Assembly: GCA_022565025.1 (NCBI GenBank)
Contig: JADFKH010000002.1
Coordinates: 7,501 to 43,619 of the forward strand
Reading direction: 5' to 3'
DNA: 36,119 bases
DNA from: Pseudomonadota bacterium
Lineage (GTDB): Bacteria; Pseudomonadota; Gammaproteobacteria; Xanthomonadales; SZUA-36
Shown here piece after piece: positions 12,163-22,098 of this stretch (within the stretch, counting starts at the first letter, position 1; each line of letters opens with the position of its first letter). The notes beneath the pieces were generated by a model. It made no database searches. It had not been told where the DNA came from and saw only the letters and a list, made by a program, of their open reading frames with translations. The translations under genes were made by a program, and so were the position numbers.

Positions 12163-12966
12163 TTATCGACCCTTCCATTGAGGTGTGCGTTTCTCTATGA
12201 AGGCGTCTATGCCTTCGCGAGCATCCTCGCTGTCCATATTGCAGGCCATTTTTTCACCGGCAAAAGCATAGGCTGCGGACAAATCCATGGCCAATTGCCG
12301 GTAAAACATTTGTTTTCCGAGTCTGATCGCAAGCGGAGATTTTGCAGCAATTTTACGGGCCAGATCAGTGGTTGCGCGCTGCAACTCATCGTCGTTTACG
12401 ACCTCGTTGATTAAACCATAAGCCTGCGCTTGCTCAGCCGATATAAAATCACCCGTTAATAACATCTGCAGGGCCTGTTTGCGGGGTAAATTACGACTCA
12501 AGGGTACTGCGGGCGTTGAGCAGAACAAACCGACATTGATGCCGGAAACGGCAAAACGTGAATCGAAAGTGGCGACTGCGAGGTCGCAATTAGCAACCAG
12601 CTGGCAGCCGGCTGCTGTCGCTATACCATTGACCTGGGCTATTACCGGCTGTGGCATCTGGTTAATGGTAAGCATCATCGCGCTGCACTGATTGAACAAA
12701 TCCTGATGAAAGGCCCGGTCATCGCTGGAGCGCATTTCCTTAAGATCACACCCAGCGCTGAAAGCCTTACCATTGGCTGCAATAATGACCACATGAATCC
12801 TGTCGTTAGCACTTATGTCATCAAGTGCAGCCTGCAGTTCGGATAACATTGCACTGGACAGGACATTGTATTGTTGGGGTCTGTTCAGTGTGAGCCTGGC
12901 AATACCCTTTTCGTCTTCGCGGATTAGAATCGCCTGCGTGGATACTTCACTCAAGTTTGCGATCAT
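12163..12966 (-). CDS. Enoyl-CoA hydratase/isomerase family protein
   Basis: GKAFSAGCDLKEM oxyanion-hole region, IAQVNGIATAAGCQLVANCDLAVATFDSRFAVSGINVGLF crotonase motif. Confidence 0.93.
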   Translation of the reverse strand: MIANLSEVSTQAILIREDEKGIARLTLNRPQQYNVLSSAMLSELQAALDDISANDRIHVVIIAANGKAFSAGCDLKEMRSSDDRAFHQDLFNQCSAMMLTINQMPQPVIAQVNGIATAAGCQLVANCDLAVATFDSRFAVSGINVGLFCSTPAVPLSRNLPRKQALQMLLTGDFISAEQAQAYGLINEVVNDDELQRATTDLARKIAAKSPLAIRLGKQMFYRQLAMDLSAAYAFAGEKMACNMDSEDAREGIDAFIEKRTPQWKGR

Positions 12967-13048
12967 GACATTTTCTCCGATTAGCGCTTGATCAGCGTAT
13001 AGATACCGTCTTCATATTTAAGCAAATTTTCAAGGATTATTACATGGT

Positions 13049-13651
13049 TTAACTTTGCTGCTGTTTCTGTAGATATTCCTGGATGGAAGCGACGCCTTGT
13101 TCCCTGGCTTCGAACAGGCTCTCGATGTGCTCGCGTGTGTTGACCAGTCCACGCGCACAGAGAATTCCATTTTCATCGATCAGTGCGGCAAAGGGTAATT
13201 GCGCCACCAGCATGGTCATACCCAGTTGCTGGGACAGGATGTAGGGCCAGGATTCCAGTTTGCATTCCTGCAGCCATTGGCGATGCTCTTGTTCATCCCC
13301 ATCGCTGGCAAAAACGATCTCAAGCCAGTTGGCCTCGCTTTTTCGCATGGCCGTGAGAATTGGAATCAGTGTTTTGCAAACCGGGCAGGTAGGAGATAGA
13401 AAAAAGAGCAGCGTGCTTTTCCCGTTGCTGCTTTTACCGCCAATCCGGATGGCCCGGCCGTCGAGTGTTTCCAGGTCAAAAACCGGTATTTCCTCCCCGG
13501 TTTTCAAGCCGCTTCCGGCCATCAGCGCACCTGCCGGCGCAACACGTTCATACAGAATACCGATCTGGCGCACCAGTGCGAACACCATGGCGGCCAGGAC
13601 CAGGACCAGAACCCACAGCATCAGGTTGGAAATAGCAAGTGTCGTTTCCAT
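13049..13651 (-). CDS. mauD: MauD-like thioredoxin-fold amine dehydrogenase accessory protein (copy 1)
   Basis: N-terminal TM helix, LLFFLSPTCPVCKTLIPIL CxxC motif; strongly similar to the 23347-23907 product. Confidence 0.88.
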   Translation of the reverse strand: METTLAISNLMLWVLVLVLAAMVFALVRQIGILYERVAPAGALMAGSGLKTGEEIPVFDLETLDGRAIRIGGKSSNGKSTLLFFLSPTCPVCKTLIPILTAMRKSEANWLEIVFASDGDEQEHRQWLQECKLESWPYILSQQLGMTMLVAQLPFAALIDENGILCARGLVNTREHIESLFEAREQGVASIQEYLQKQQQS

Positions 13652-13666
13652 GGATCAGCTTCCCGG

Positions 13667-15334
13667 TCAGGATTCCCTGGCGATCATCTGATCACGCATC
13701 ACAAATTTTTGAATCTTGCCGGTAACAGTCAGGGGAAACTCATCCACGAATTCCACCTTCGCGGGTATCTTGTAATGTGCGATCTGGCCGTCACAAAATG
13801 ACTTGACCGCCGCCTCATTCAGCGCTTCACCCTCTTTGACCTGCACCCAGGCGATGACCTGCTCACCGTATTTGTCATCGGGGATTCCAAATACCGACAC
13901 ATCCATGATTTTTGGATGGCGCAGCAAATACTCTTCTACCTCGCGCGGATAAATATTTTCACCACCCCGGATGATCATGTCCTTGACCCGTCCGACGATG
14001 TCGCAGTATCCGAGTTGGTCAATCACGGCGAGATCCCCTGTGTGGAGCCAACCGGCCGGGTCTATTGCCTCACGGGTTCTTTCATCATCGTCCCAGTATC
14101 CCAGCATGACGGAATATCCGCGTGTACACAGTTCACCGCGTGTTCCTACGGGTACAACGCGTCCGTCATCATCAACAATTTTGACCTGTACATGGGGATG
14201 GACCCGCCCAACCGTGCTGACCCGTTTGTCCACCGGGTCATCTACTGAAGTCTGAAAACTTACCGGGCTGGTCTCGGTCATGCCGTAAGCGATGGTCACA
14301 TCCGTCATGTTCATTTCGCCCATCACCCGTGCCATGGTTTCAGCCGGGCAGGGTGCACCAGCCATGATGCCGGTGCGCAAAGAGGACAGGTCGTAGCGGT
14401 TGAAATCCGGGTGCGCCAGTACTGCGATGAACATGGTTGGCACACCGTACAGTGCGGTGCATTGCTCAGCCTGGATCGTTTCCAGTACGCTTTTAGGATC
14501 AAATGCCTCGTCTGGAAACACCATGGTTGCACCGTGGCTGACACAGCCCAGCACGCCCATCACCATCCCAAAACAATGGTACAGCGGCACCGGTATGCAC
14601 AAGCGGTCCTGGTCCGTGAACTGCATGGTTTCAGTCACAAAATACCCGTTGTTCAGGATATTGAAATGGCTCAGAGTTGCACCCTTCGGGAATCCGGTTG
14701 TCCCGCTGGTAAACTGGATGTTGATCGGGTCATCCGGTTGCAATAAGGCCGCAATGGACTGAACTTTTTGCAGGGACGAAGCAGAAGCCGCTTGCTCGAA
14801 TTGGGTAAACCGGTACATGCCGGGCTGTTCCTCATCGCCGAGACAGATAACCGTTCTCAACGCCGGAATTTGTTCGGCACGCAAATCGCCTGCATCACAG
14901 TCACCCAGTTCCGGAGCCAGGCTCATCAGCATGCTGACATAATCACTGGACTTGAATTGTTCTGCCAGGACCAGGGCCTTGCAGCTAACCTTGTTCAGGA
15001 CATATTCCAACTCGGAAATCCGGTATGCCGGGTTGATGTTCACCAGTATTGCGCCGATTTTTGCGGTCGCGAACTGGGTGACGACCCATTGCAAGTTGTT
15101 TGGAGACCAGATGCCAACCCGATCTTCGGGCTCAATGCCCTTGGACAGTAAATTGCCGGCCACGCAATTTACCAGATTGTTCAATTCCGAATAACTCAGG
15201 CGAACTCCCTGGTGGCGCACCACGATGGCCTGTTTGTCGGCATAGCTGGCCGCGGCTTCATCCAGCAGTTTGCCAATGGTTTTAAAAATCAATGGAGTGT
15301 CGCTGACTCCATGTACGAAGCTGTGTTCAGTCAT
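13667..15334 (-). CDS. AMP-binding fatty-acyl-CoA ligase
   Basis: [85 protein letters not shown]. Confidence 0.94.
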   Translation of the reverse strand: MTEHSFVHGVSDTPLIFKTIGKLLDEAAASYADKQAIVVRHQGVRLSYSELNNLVNCVAGNLLSKGIEPEDRVGIWSPNNLQWVVTQFATAKIGAILVNINPAYRISELEYVLNKVSCKALVLAEQFKSSDYVSMLMSLAPELGDCDAGDLRAEQIPALRTVICLGDEEQPGMYRFTQFEQAASASSLQKVQSIAALLQPDDPINIQFTSGTTGFPKGATLSHFNILNNGYFVTETMQFTDQDRLCIPVPLYHCFGMVMGVLGCVSHGATMVFPDEAFDPKSVLETIQAEQCTALYGVPTMFIAVLAHPDFNRYDLSSLRTGIMAGAPCPAETMARVMGEMNMTDVTIAYGMTETSPVSFQTSVDDPVDKRVSTVGRVHPHVQVKIVDDDGRVVPVGTRGELCTRGYSVMLGYWDDDERTREAIDPAGWLHTGDLAVIDQLGYCDIVGRVKDMIIRGGENIYPREVEEYLLRHPKIMDVSVFGIPDDKYGEQVIAWVQVKEGEALNEAAVKSFCDGQIAHYKIPAKVEFVDEFPLTVTGKIQKFVMRDQMIARES

Positions 15335-15472
15335 CTTTTGCCAATCATTCCGGTGACGTTGCTAGTGTAATACTTATTATTGGTGATAAATCAAATTGTC
15401 AGTGGGTCGATGGCATGGTGTGTTATTTTATAATGGTTTTATAGTGACACAACAGCATAGGTGGAGTGCTTC

Positions 15473-16615
15473 ATGATTCACGTAATCTTCATTTCATTTT
15501 TCGTTTTGGCCTTCTCGCTTGATGGGTATGCAGCTGACCTGCCCATCGAAACCATTCCGAGCACTGAGACACTTCCTGAAAAATACCCGGACACCTGGGT
15601 CTTTGCACATGATTTCAATTTCTATTCCCTGATCGATGGAAAGATCACGATCATCGACGTGGCAGCACCGAGCCGGAACTTCAAAGGAATCGTTGGCGCC
15701 AGTGGTTTTGCCTCGTTTCAACACTCAAAATCGCGCCCGGAACTTTATTCTGCGCAGTCATTCTACTCACGCGGAACCTACGGTGAACGAACGGACGTGG
15801 TAGTGATTTTCGATACGGCATCGCTGCAGCCCATCGACGAGATCATCATTCCAAGCAAGCGGCAGCAAGTGGTTACACAGAAAAATTCCTTCCAGTTGAC
15901 CGATGATGAACGTATGGGTCTGGTCATGAATTTTACACCGGCAGCTTCAGTGACAATTGTGGATCTAGTGAATCGCAAGGTCCTTGGGGAGATAGCAATT
16001 CCCGGTTGTAATTTTGTCTTTCCCACTGGGAAAAGAGGCTTTTCCACCCTGTGCGCCGATGGCACCCTCGCTACTTACGGGCTTTCCGCAGAGGGGGCGG
16101 TGACCTCATCGTCCAGGACAGAGGTCTTCATTGACATCGATAACGACCCGATATTTGTCAAAAATGCCATTGTCGGTGGTATTACCTATTTCCCGAGTTT
16201 CCGGTCACGGATACAGCCGGTGGATTTTCGTTCTGCTAAGCCACGAGTGCTGGACGACTGGAACATGGTGCCCGCCGAACTGAACCAGGAAAATTGGCGG
16301 CCGTCCGGCTGGCAGGTAATTGCCGGAAACGATGAGGAATTGTTCGTGCTGATGCAAGCCGATGGCAAGGAAGGTTCGCATAAAGACGGTGGCACCGAAG
16401 TATGGGCGTTCGAGCCGGTGCCGGGTACACTCAAGCGGCGGATCAAACTGGGAACTGCCAGTATTTCGATTGCCGTAACCCGCAGCAAGCCATCCTACCT
16501 GGTGGTTACCAATGCCGATATGTTGCTCGATGTGTACGCGGCAGAATCCGGAAATTTCCTGCGCACCATCACCACCGGGGATGCCGCGACGCCCATGGTA
16601 GTTCACGCTAACTAG
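15473..16615 (+). CDS. aauB: Aralkylamine/methylamine dehydrogenase heavy (alpha) subunit, copy 1
   Basis: Signal peptide; beta-propeller repeats; FYSRGTYGERTDVVVIFDTASLQPIDEIIIPSKRQQ, RPSGWQVIAGNDEELFVLMQADGKEGSHKDGGTEVWAFE; RBS ggtggag before ATG 15473. Confidence 0.88.
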   Translation: MIHVIFISFFVLAFSLDGYAADLPIETIPSTETLPEKYPDTWVFAHDFNFYSLIDGKITIIDVAAPSRNFKGIVGASGFASFQHSKSRPELYSAQSFYSRGTYGERTDVVVIFDTASLQPIDEIIIPSKRQQVVTQKNSFQLTDDERMGLVMNFTPAASVTIVDLVNRKVLGEIAIPGCNFVFPTGKRGFSTLCADGTLATYGLSAEGAVTSSSRTEVFIDIDNDPIFVKNAIVGGITYFPSFRSRIQPVDFRSAKPRVLDDWNMVPAELNQENWRPSGWQVIAGNDEELFVLMQADGKEGSHKDGGTEVWAFEPVPGTLKRRIKLGTASISIAVTRSKPSYLVVTNADMLLDVYAAESGNFLRTITTGDAATPMVVHAN

Positions 16616-16650
16616 TGTAGGACACTACACTTGTATAAGACACTACACTA
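16613..16650 (+). repeat. Alternative inverted repeats between aauB and mauE
   Basis: TAGTGTAG (16613-16620) can pair with CTACACT (16625-16631) or CTACACTA (16643-16650). Confidence 0.8.
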
Positions 16651-16655
16651 GGACC

Positions 16656-17204
16656 ATGCCCACACTGGATCCAATTTACTCACTGACCATTGCAATACTG
16701 ATCGCTTTCGTATTTGCACTTGCCGGCATGCACAAGGTCATGGATTTTGCACGTCATGCCGGAGTTGTGGCCGACTACCGGGTAGTGCCGGCATGGTCGG
16801 TGCCTTTACTGGCGCCGCTGGTTGTCGTTCTGGAACTCGGTGCGGCGTTTCTCGTGCTGATACCCCTGACCCGTTCAACCGGCTTGATTCTGACCATAGG
16901 CTTGCTGCTCATCTACATATTTTCCATTGGTTTGAACCTGGTGCGTGGGCGGACATCCATTGATTGTGGTTGTGGATGGGGCTCACAGGGCCATCAAATC
17001 AGCGCCTGGCTGATCGTCCGCAATTTGACCATGATGGTCGTTGTCGCGGCGGCATTACTGCCCTCTTCAAACCGGCCACTGTACCTGGTGGACTGGATTC
17101 TCACCGCTTTTGCCGGTGCGGCAGTGATCGTTGTCTATTACATTGGGGATTTGCTCATTGCCAATGGGTCGAAACTGAGCAAATTGAAGTCAGCGCATGG
17201 CTGA
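16656..17204 (+). CDS. mauE: MauE/DoxX-like membrane protein, amine dehydrogenase maturation
   Basis: Four-TM-like protein, ALAGMHKVMDFARHAGVVADYRVVP, SIDCGCGWGSQGHQISAWLIVRN; lies between the heavy and light subunit genes. Confidence 0.88.
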   Translation: MPTLDPIYSLTIAILIAFVFALAGMHKVMDFARHAGVVADYRVVPAWSVPLLAPLVVVLELGAAFLVLIPLTRSTGLILTIGLLLIYIFSIGLNLVRGRTSIDCGCGWGSQGHQISAWLIVRNLTMMVVVAAALLPSSNRPLYLVDWILTAFAGAAVIVVYYIGDLLIANGSKLSKLKSAHG

Positions 17205-17233
17205 CCTTGTTTTTCCATCAAGATGAAGAAATT

Positions 17234-17773
17234 ATGAAACGACTAGACAAATTCTGTGAAAAGGCCAGCCGACGAATCGCACGGCAGTCGTCCCGTCGAA
17301 GCTTCATTGCCAAGCTTGGTATGGCAGTTGTTGGTGCAGCAGCATATCCCTTGTTGCCGGTAGCACGGGCCTCGACGGGCGGGAACAGTTACCCTGGAGT
17401 TGCACCACAAGATACGGGTAATCCGCAAGATCCGGGTGATCCCACTCAATGTGAATACTGGCGTTTCTGCGCCATTGATGGTTTTCTGTGCAGTTGTTGT
17501 GGTGGCACAGCCAGTTCCTGTCCGCCCGGCACAGAAATGTCGCCCCTGACCTGGATCGGTACCTGCTATAACCCGGCTGATAAGAAAAACTATGTGATTT
17601 CCTATAACGACTGTTGTGGCAAGACCAGTTGTGGGCGCTGTTTGTGCAATCGTAATGAGGGTGATCGTCCTGCTTACCGCCCACAGCAGAATAATGACCT
17701 GAACTGGTGTCTGGGAACAAAGAGTGCCGTTTATCACTGCTCAACAGCAGTCATTATTGGTGTGGATGAATGA
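17234..17773 (+). CDS. aauA: TTQ-dependent aralkylamine dehydrogenase light (beta) subunit, copy 1
   Basis: Tat-like SRRSFIAKLG leader; CEYWRFCAIDGFLCSCCGG...PLTWIGTCYNP...DCCGKTSCGRCLCN...NNDLNWCLG; both candidate TTQ tryptophans present. Confidence 0.93.
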   Translation: MKRLDKFCEKASRRIARQSSRRSFIAKLGMAVVGAAAYPLLPVARASTGGNSYPGVAPQDTGNPQDPGDPTQCEYWRFCAIDGFLCSCCGGTASSCPPGTEMSPLTWIGTCYNPADKKNYVISYNDCCGKTSCGRCLCNRNEGDRPAYRPQQNNDLNWCLGTKSAVYHCSTAVIIGVDE

Positions 17774-18258
17774 ATGCTTTAGTGGATCAGGGGCTGCTTA
17801 CCGTTTTTTTTACGCTTTCTGCTGTAGTCATCGGCGCCAGCAGTCCACACGCCAGTGAAGGAGAGGAAGCCTATCAACGGTGCGTCGTTTGTCACCAGCC
17901 GGATGGGGCTGGCATACCGGGCATATTTCCGGCCTTAAAAAACCGCTTCGCAGACATCATGGCAAGCGTTGAAGGTCGTGAATATTTCACCATGGTTTTG
18001 ATTGATGGTCTTATCGGCACGATCGAGATCGAGGGTCAGCGCTACGTGGGCGCCATGCCCGCACAGTACCTGACCGATGCACAAATTTCGGCTTTGATTG
18101 ACTACCTGGCGACAAATTTTGGAGCGTCAGATGCGGCAGATTCAAACCTGTTGTTGAGCGAAGATGAGGTGGCACAAATCAGATCCAAATTCTCAAGCGC
18201 CAATGCACAATCTACACTCGATTTGAGAACTAGAGTTCCAGCGCTGAACGGGCAATAG
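17770..18258 (+). CDS. Monoheme c-type cytochrome
   Basis: Signal peptide, CVVCH heme motif, downstream VGAMPAQYLTDAQISALIDYL with candidate Met ligand; ATGA overlap with the light subunit gene. Confidence 0.88.
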   Translation: MNALVDQGLLTVFFTLSAVVIGASSPHASEGEEAYQRCVVCHQPDGAGIPGIFPALKNRFADIMASVEGREYFTMVLIDGLIGTIEIEGQRYVGAMPAQYLTDAQISALIDYLATNFGASDAADSNLLLSEDEVAQIRSKFSSANAQSTLDLRTRVPALNGQ

Positions 18259-18260
18259 CT

Positions 18261-18716
18261 GTGTTCAAATTGCTGCTTTTCCCGATGATCCTTGCCTTTG
18301 GTCAGCAGGCCCTGGCTGCAGATGCACCCCCCGTCCGATCTGCCCAGACCATGTGGATGTTGAATTGCCAGGGTTGCCATCGTGCCGATGGTGGCGGGAC
18401 CGGTAGCGCAGTGCCACCCATGCCAGGCATCGTCGCCCGTTTTCTGGGGGTGCCGGGTGGGCGTGAATATCTCATTCGTGTGCCTGGCGTTGCAGCGTCT
18501 CCCCTGCCGGACGATTCCCTGGCGGTATTGGTGAACTGGATGCTGAAAAAGTTTGACCCGGAAAATATTCCCGGCCACTTCACTCCCTATACTCCCGAAG
18601 AGGTGTCTTCGTTAAGGAAGCTGGGAGCCTATGGTGAGGAAGCAGGCGCGATCCGCGTTGCGCTGATGCGATCGTTTGTTCCCGTCACTTCGACCGTTCG
18701 TTTGCGTGATCATTAA
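18261..18716 (+). CDS. c-type cytochrome-like protein of amine dehydrogenase cluster, paralog 1
   Basis: GTG start, signal peptide, CQGCHRADGGGTGSAVPPMPGIVARFLGVPGGREYLIRVPG; paralog of 22387-22839. Confidence 0.82.
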   Translation: MFKLLLFPMILAFGQQALAADAPPVRSAQTMWMLNCQGCHRADGGGTGSAVPPMPGIVARFLGVPGGREYLIRVPGVAASPLPDDSLAVLVNWMLKKFDPENIPGHFTPYTPEEVSSLRKLGAYGEEAGAIRVALMRSFVPVTSTVRLRDH

Positions 18717-18737
18717 AGAATCGGTCTACCAAATCAT

Positions 18738-19094
18738 CTATTCGCAATTGAGCGCGGGGACGATAGTCGCAACCTGATCGCCGTTTTCTCGATAATTAAT
18801 TAAATAGCAGTTTCCATCACTTTCTCTGCGAAAGGAACGGTTGGGCTGGTTTGTTGTTGGCTCTACATAAACTGTCCGATAAACGGTTCTGGGTGCTCTA
18901 TATCTATAGTCAGTAAAAGCATAGCCGAGTAATCCGCCGACAATAAACGCACCTGCAATCGAACTACCGTGTCCATGATGACCACCCCCATAATGACCAC
19001 CGCCATGATGACCACCCCGATAACCTGCGTAGCTGGCGCTTGAGAGCACCAAACCAGCAATTACCAATAGAATTTTTACCGTATGTTTCATCAT
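18738..19094 (-). CDS. Small secreted Gly/His-rich protein
   Basis: Signal peptide then GYRGGHHGGGHYGGGHHGHG, IAGAFIVGGLLGYAF, two Cys at C-terminus. Confidence 0.7.
   Translation of the reverse strand: MMKHTVKILLVIAGLVLSSASYAGYRGGHHGGGHYGGGHHGHGSSIAGAFIVGGLLGYAFTDYRYRAPRTVYRTVYVEPTTNQPNRSFRRESDGNCYLINYRENGDQVATIVPALNCE
18973..19017. repeat. 15-bp tandem repeat x3 inside the His-rich ORF
   Basis: ccatgatgaccaccc / ccataatgaccaccg / ccatgatgaccaccc. Confidence 0.85.
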
Positions 19095-19240
19095 TAGTCT
19101 CCAATTACAAATATTCAGCAGGTGGCGTAAACCTTATGTTCCAAGACATTTCTACCTCATGATAGGCATCATACAGACCAATAGCTGAACTGAAGCTGAA
19201 TAAACAGCGAATGACTGTATGGCAAAATTACGGGGGACTG

Positions 19241-20551
19241 TCAACGCGAACGCTTGTCTACAACCCGCACCGCTTTGCCTTCGGAGCGGACAACACCACC
19301 CACACTGCGCAGTTCGATAATCGCAGTCACGCCAATGTATGACTTGATGTTGTGTGCCAGTTTTGCGGCAACACCAGCCCGCTCCTCATCCGAAAGTTGC
19401 CCGTACTGCGGTTTCAACTCGACCAGCACGCGCATCTTGTCCATCTGCTTTTCGGTATACAGTTCAATCTGGTAGTGCGGCGAGCACTCATCCAGTTTGA
19501 GGATTTCTTCTTCGATCTGGCTCGGGAAAACATTGACACCGCGAATGATCATCATGTCGTCGCTGCGCCCGGTGATCTTGTCCATGCGGCGCATGGTGCG
19601 GGCTGTGCCGGGCAACAGGCGCGTAAGGTCCCGCGTCCGGTAACGGATGATGGGCAACGCCTCCTTGGTCAGTGAGGTAAAAACCAGTTCTCCGTATTGC
19701 CCGTCGGGCAATACTTCGCCACTGGCCGGGTCGATAATTTCCGGATAAAAATGATCTTCCCAGATATGTGGGCCGTCCTTGGTTTCAATGCATTCGCAGG
19801 CGACACCCGGGCCGATGACCTCCGATAAACCATAGATGTCCAGTGCATCGACGCCACAGCGTAATTCAATTTCCTGGCGCATCGCATCGGTCCAGGGCTC
19901 CGCGCCGAATATCCCAATCCGGAGCGAGGATTCCACTGGATTAAGCCCTTGGCGAACGAACTCATCGGCAAGATTCAGCATATAAGAGGGGGTGCACATG
20001 ATGATATCGGGTTGGAAATCCTCAATCAGCTGCACCTGGCGCTCGGTCTGGCCACCCGACATGGGAATGACGGTTGCGCCCAGGCGTTCTGCGCCATAAT
20101 GCGCACCCAACCCGCCGGTAAACAGGCCATAACCGTACGCCACATGGACCTTATCGCTTTTACTGCCACCCGCACCGCGAATAGATCGTGCACAAACATC
20201 GGCCCACATGTCGATGTCGTTTTTGGTGTATCCCACCACCGTCGGCTTGCCGGTAGTACCGCTGGATGCGTGAATTCGAACCACTTCATCCATAGGTACC
20301 GCAAACAGGGCGAAGGGGTAATTCTCCCGCAAATCCTGCTTGGCTGTAAGCGGGAATTTGCCCAGGTCGCAAAGGGCCTGAAGATCCCCAGGGTGTACGC
20401 CTGCCTCGTCGAATTTTTTTTTGTAGTGTGCAACATTGTCATAGGCATGTTGCAGACTCCACTTCATCCGTTTCAGCTGCAGCGCCTGCAATTCATCCAG
20501 GCTGGCTTTCTCAATGGGCTCAAGTTTTGAGTGATTTATTTTGTTCATCAT
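19241..20551 (-). CDS. paaK: Phenylacetate-CoA ligase
   Basis: VVRIHASSGTTGKPTVVGYTKNDIDMWADVCARSIRGAG, YGLSEVIGPGVACEC, ITGRSDDMMIIRGVNVFPSQIEEEIL; ATGA overlap with upstream symporter. Confidence 0.95.
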   Translation of the reverse strand: MMNKINHSKLEPIEKASLDELQALQLKRMKWSLQHAYDNVAHYKKKFDEAGVHPGDLQALCDLGKFPLTAKQDLRENYPFALFAVPMDEVVRIHASSGTTGKPTVVGYTKNDIDMWADVCARSIRGAGGSKSDKVHVAYGYGLFTGGLGAHYGAERLGATVIPMSGGQTERQVQLIEDFQPDIIMCTPSYMLNLADEFVRQGLNPVESSLRIGIFGAEPWTDAMRQEIELRCGVDALDIYGLSEVIGPGVACECIETKDGPHIWEDHFYPEIIDPASGEVLPDGQYGELVFTSLTKEALPIIRYRTRDLTRLLPGTARTMRRMDKITGRSDDMMIIRGVNVFPSQIEEEILKLDECSPHYQIELYTEKQMDKMRVLVELKPQYGQLSDEERAGVAAKLAHNIKSYIGVTAIIELRSVGGVVRSEGKAVRVVDKRSR

Positions 20552-22098
20552 TTCTCTTGGACAGGCCCAATTTCGGACTGTATCCACTGTGCAGCGAAAG
20601 ACTCAGCTTCGGCAAGAGCCCTTTGACTCTTGTCTGAAACCGAGAACCAATAGGCGCAAATCAGGTTCGCCAGCATCGCAAATAAAGTGGGGTAGGCGTA
20701 AGGATAAACCGGCTTTTCGAATCCCAGCAATGAGACCCAGACGGTCGGTCCCAGTAAGACCAGGACCAGTGCGGTGGCAAGCCCGGAATAACCACCAGCC
20801 AGAGCGCCGCGCGTGGTGAATCTTGACCAGTACATGGATAAAAACATCACCGGGAAATTGACGCTGGCGGCAATGGCAAGCGCGATCAGCGCCAGCACCG
20901 CGACATTCTCCCCCTCGAGCAGGATGGCCAGGGCCATGGTGGTCAAACCGATCACCACCGTGGTGATCCGGGAAATCCGTAATTCTGTTTTCCGGTCGCT
21001 GTCGCCATCACAAATCACGTTGGCGTAGATATCATGCGACACTGCGGCGGCGGCCGACAGGGTCAGGCCCGATACAACGGCCAGTATGGTGGCGAATGCG
21101 ACGGCGGAAATGAAGCCGAGAAACAGATCGCCGCCAATGACTTTTGAGAGGTGTATTGCGGCCATATTACTGCCGCCGATAAGGCCGCCGCCGGCCGTCA
21201 GGAATTCCGGGTTGTTACTGACATAGACCACGGCGCCCAGGCCGATAATAAATATCAGGCTTTGGAAATAACCAATAAACCCAATGGCGTAGGCAACAGA
21301 ACGTCTCGCTTGGCGTGCATCAGGAACCGTAAAGAAGCGCATCAGCACGTGCGGCAGACCGGCCGTGCCAAAGACGAAGGCCAGTCCGATTGAAATGATG
21401 GTAATCGGGTCGGTGAACAGCAGGCCCGGAGCCATGATGGCGGGCCCTTGTGGATGCACATCGATTGCGGCGCTCACCAGGGCGCCAAAATCAAAATTCA
21501 GCATGGCCATCACGCCAACACTGATGATCGTGCCGCCGGTCAGCAACAGGACGGCTTTGATGGTCTGAATCCAGGTCGTCGCCAACATGCCGCCAAAGGT
21601 TACGTAGAGGGTCATCAGCACGCCCACCAGTACGACCGCAAGGTTGTAGGGCAGATGAAACAGGGACTGGATCAGTGCTCCGGCCCCCACCATCTGGGCC
21701 AGCAGGTATGGAATCGCTACCGCGAGCGAACCGGTTGCAGACATGATTCTCACCGGCTTGCGTTCCAGCCGGAAAGCAACGACATCGGAAAAAGTGTACT
21801 GACCCAGGTTGCGCAACCTCTCCGCAACCAGCAGCAGTACAACGGCCCAGCCGAGTGTTCCACCGATCACGAACAACATGCCATCCATGCCTGTGCTGTA
21901 CACCAGTGCGGTTACACCCAAAAAAGTTGCCGCCGACATGAAATCCCCGGCTATCGCAAGCCCGTTCTGCAGCCCGCCGATGCTCCTGCCTGCTGCATAA
22001 AAATCTGACCGGGTCTTGGTGTGTTTTGCCGCCCACCAGGTGATGCCCAGGGTAATAATGACGAACACGAAGAACATCGCGATTGCGCTGATATTCAT
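20548..22098 (-). CDS. Cation:solute symporter, ActP/PhaJ-like (SSS family)
   Basis: TWWAAKHTKTRSDFYAAGRSIGGLQNGLAIAGDFMSAATFLGVTALVYSTGMDG; multiple TM helices; paired with DUF485 protein. Confidence 0.93.
   Translation of the reverse strand: MNISAIAMFFVFVIITLGITWWAAKHTKTRSDFYAAGRSIGGLQNGLAIAGDFMSAATFLGVTALVYSTGMDGMLFVIGGTLGWAVVLLLVAERLRNLGQYTFSDVVAFRLERKPVRIMSATGSLAVAIPYLLAQMVGAGALIQSLFHLPYNLAVVLVGVLMTLYVTFGGMLATTWIQTIKAVLLLTGGTIISVGVMAMLNFDFGALVSAAIDVHPQGPAIMAPGLLFTDPITIISIGLAFVFGTAGLPHVLMRFFTVPDARQARRSVAYAIGFIGYFQSLIFIIGLGAVVYVSNNPEFLTAGGGLIGGSNMAAIHLSKVIGGDLFLGFISAVAFATILAVVSGLTLSAAAAVSHDIYANVICDGDSDRKTELRISRITTVVIGLTTMALAILLEGENVAVLALIALAIAASVNFPVMFLSMYWSRFTTRGALAGGYSGLATALVLVLLGPTVWVSLLGFEKPVYPYAYPTLFAMLANLICAYWFSVSDKSQRALAEAESFAAQWIQSEIGPVQEK

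Noticed and set aside
16964-17233. N-terminal extension of the 269-aa ORF covering aauA
   Set aside because: Overlaps mauE in another frame; the real start is the ATG at 17234 preceding a Tat-like leader.
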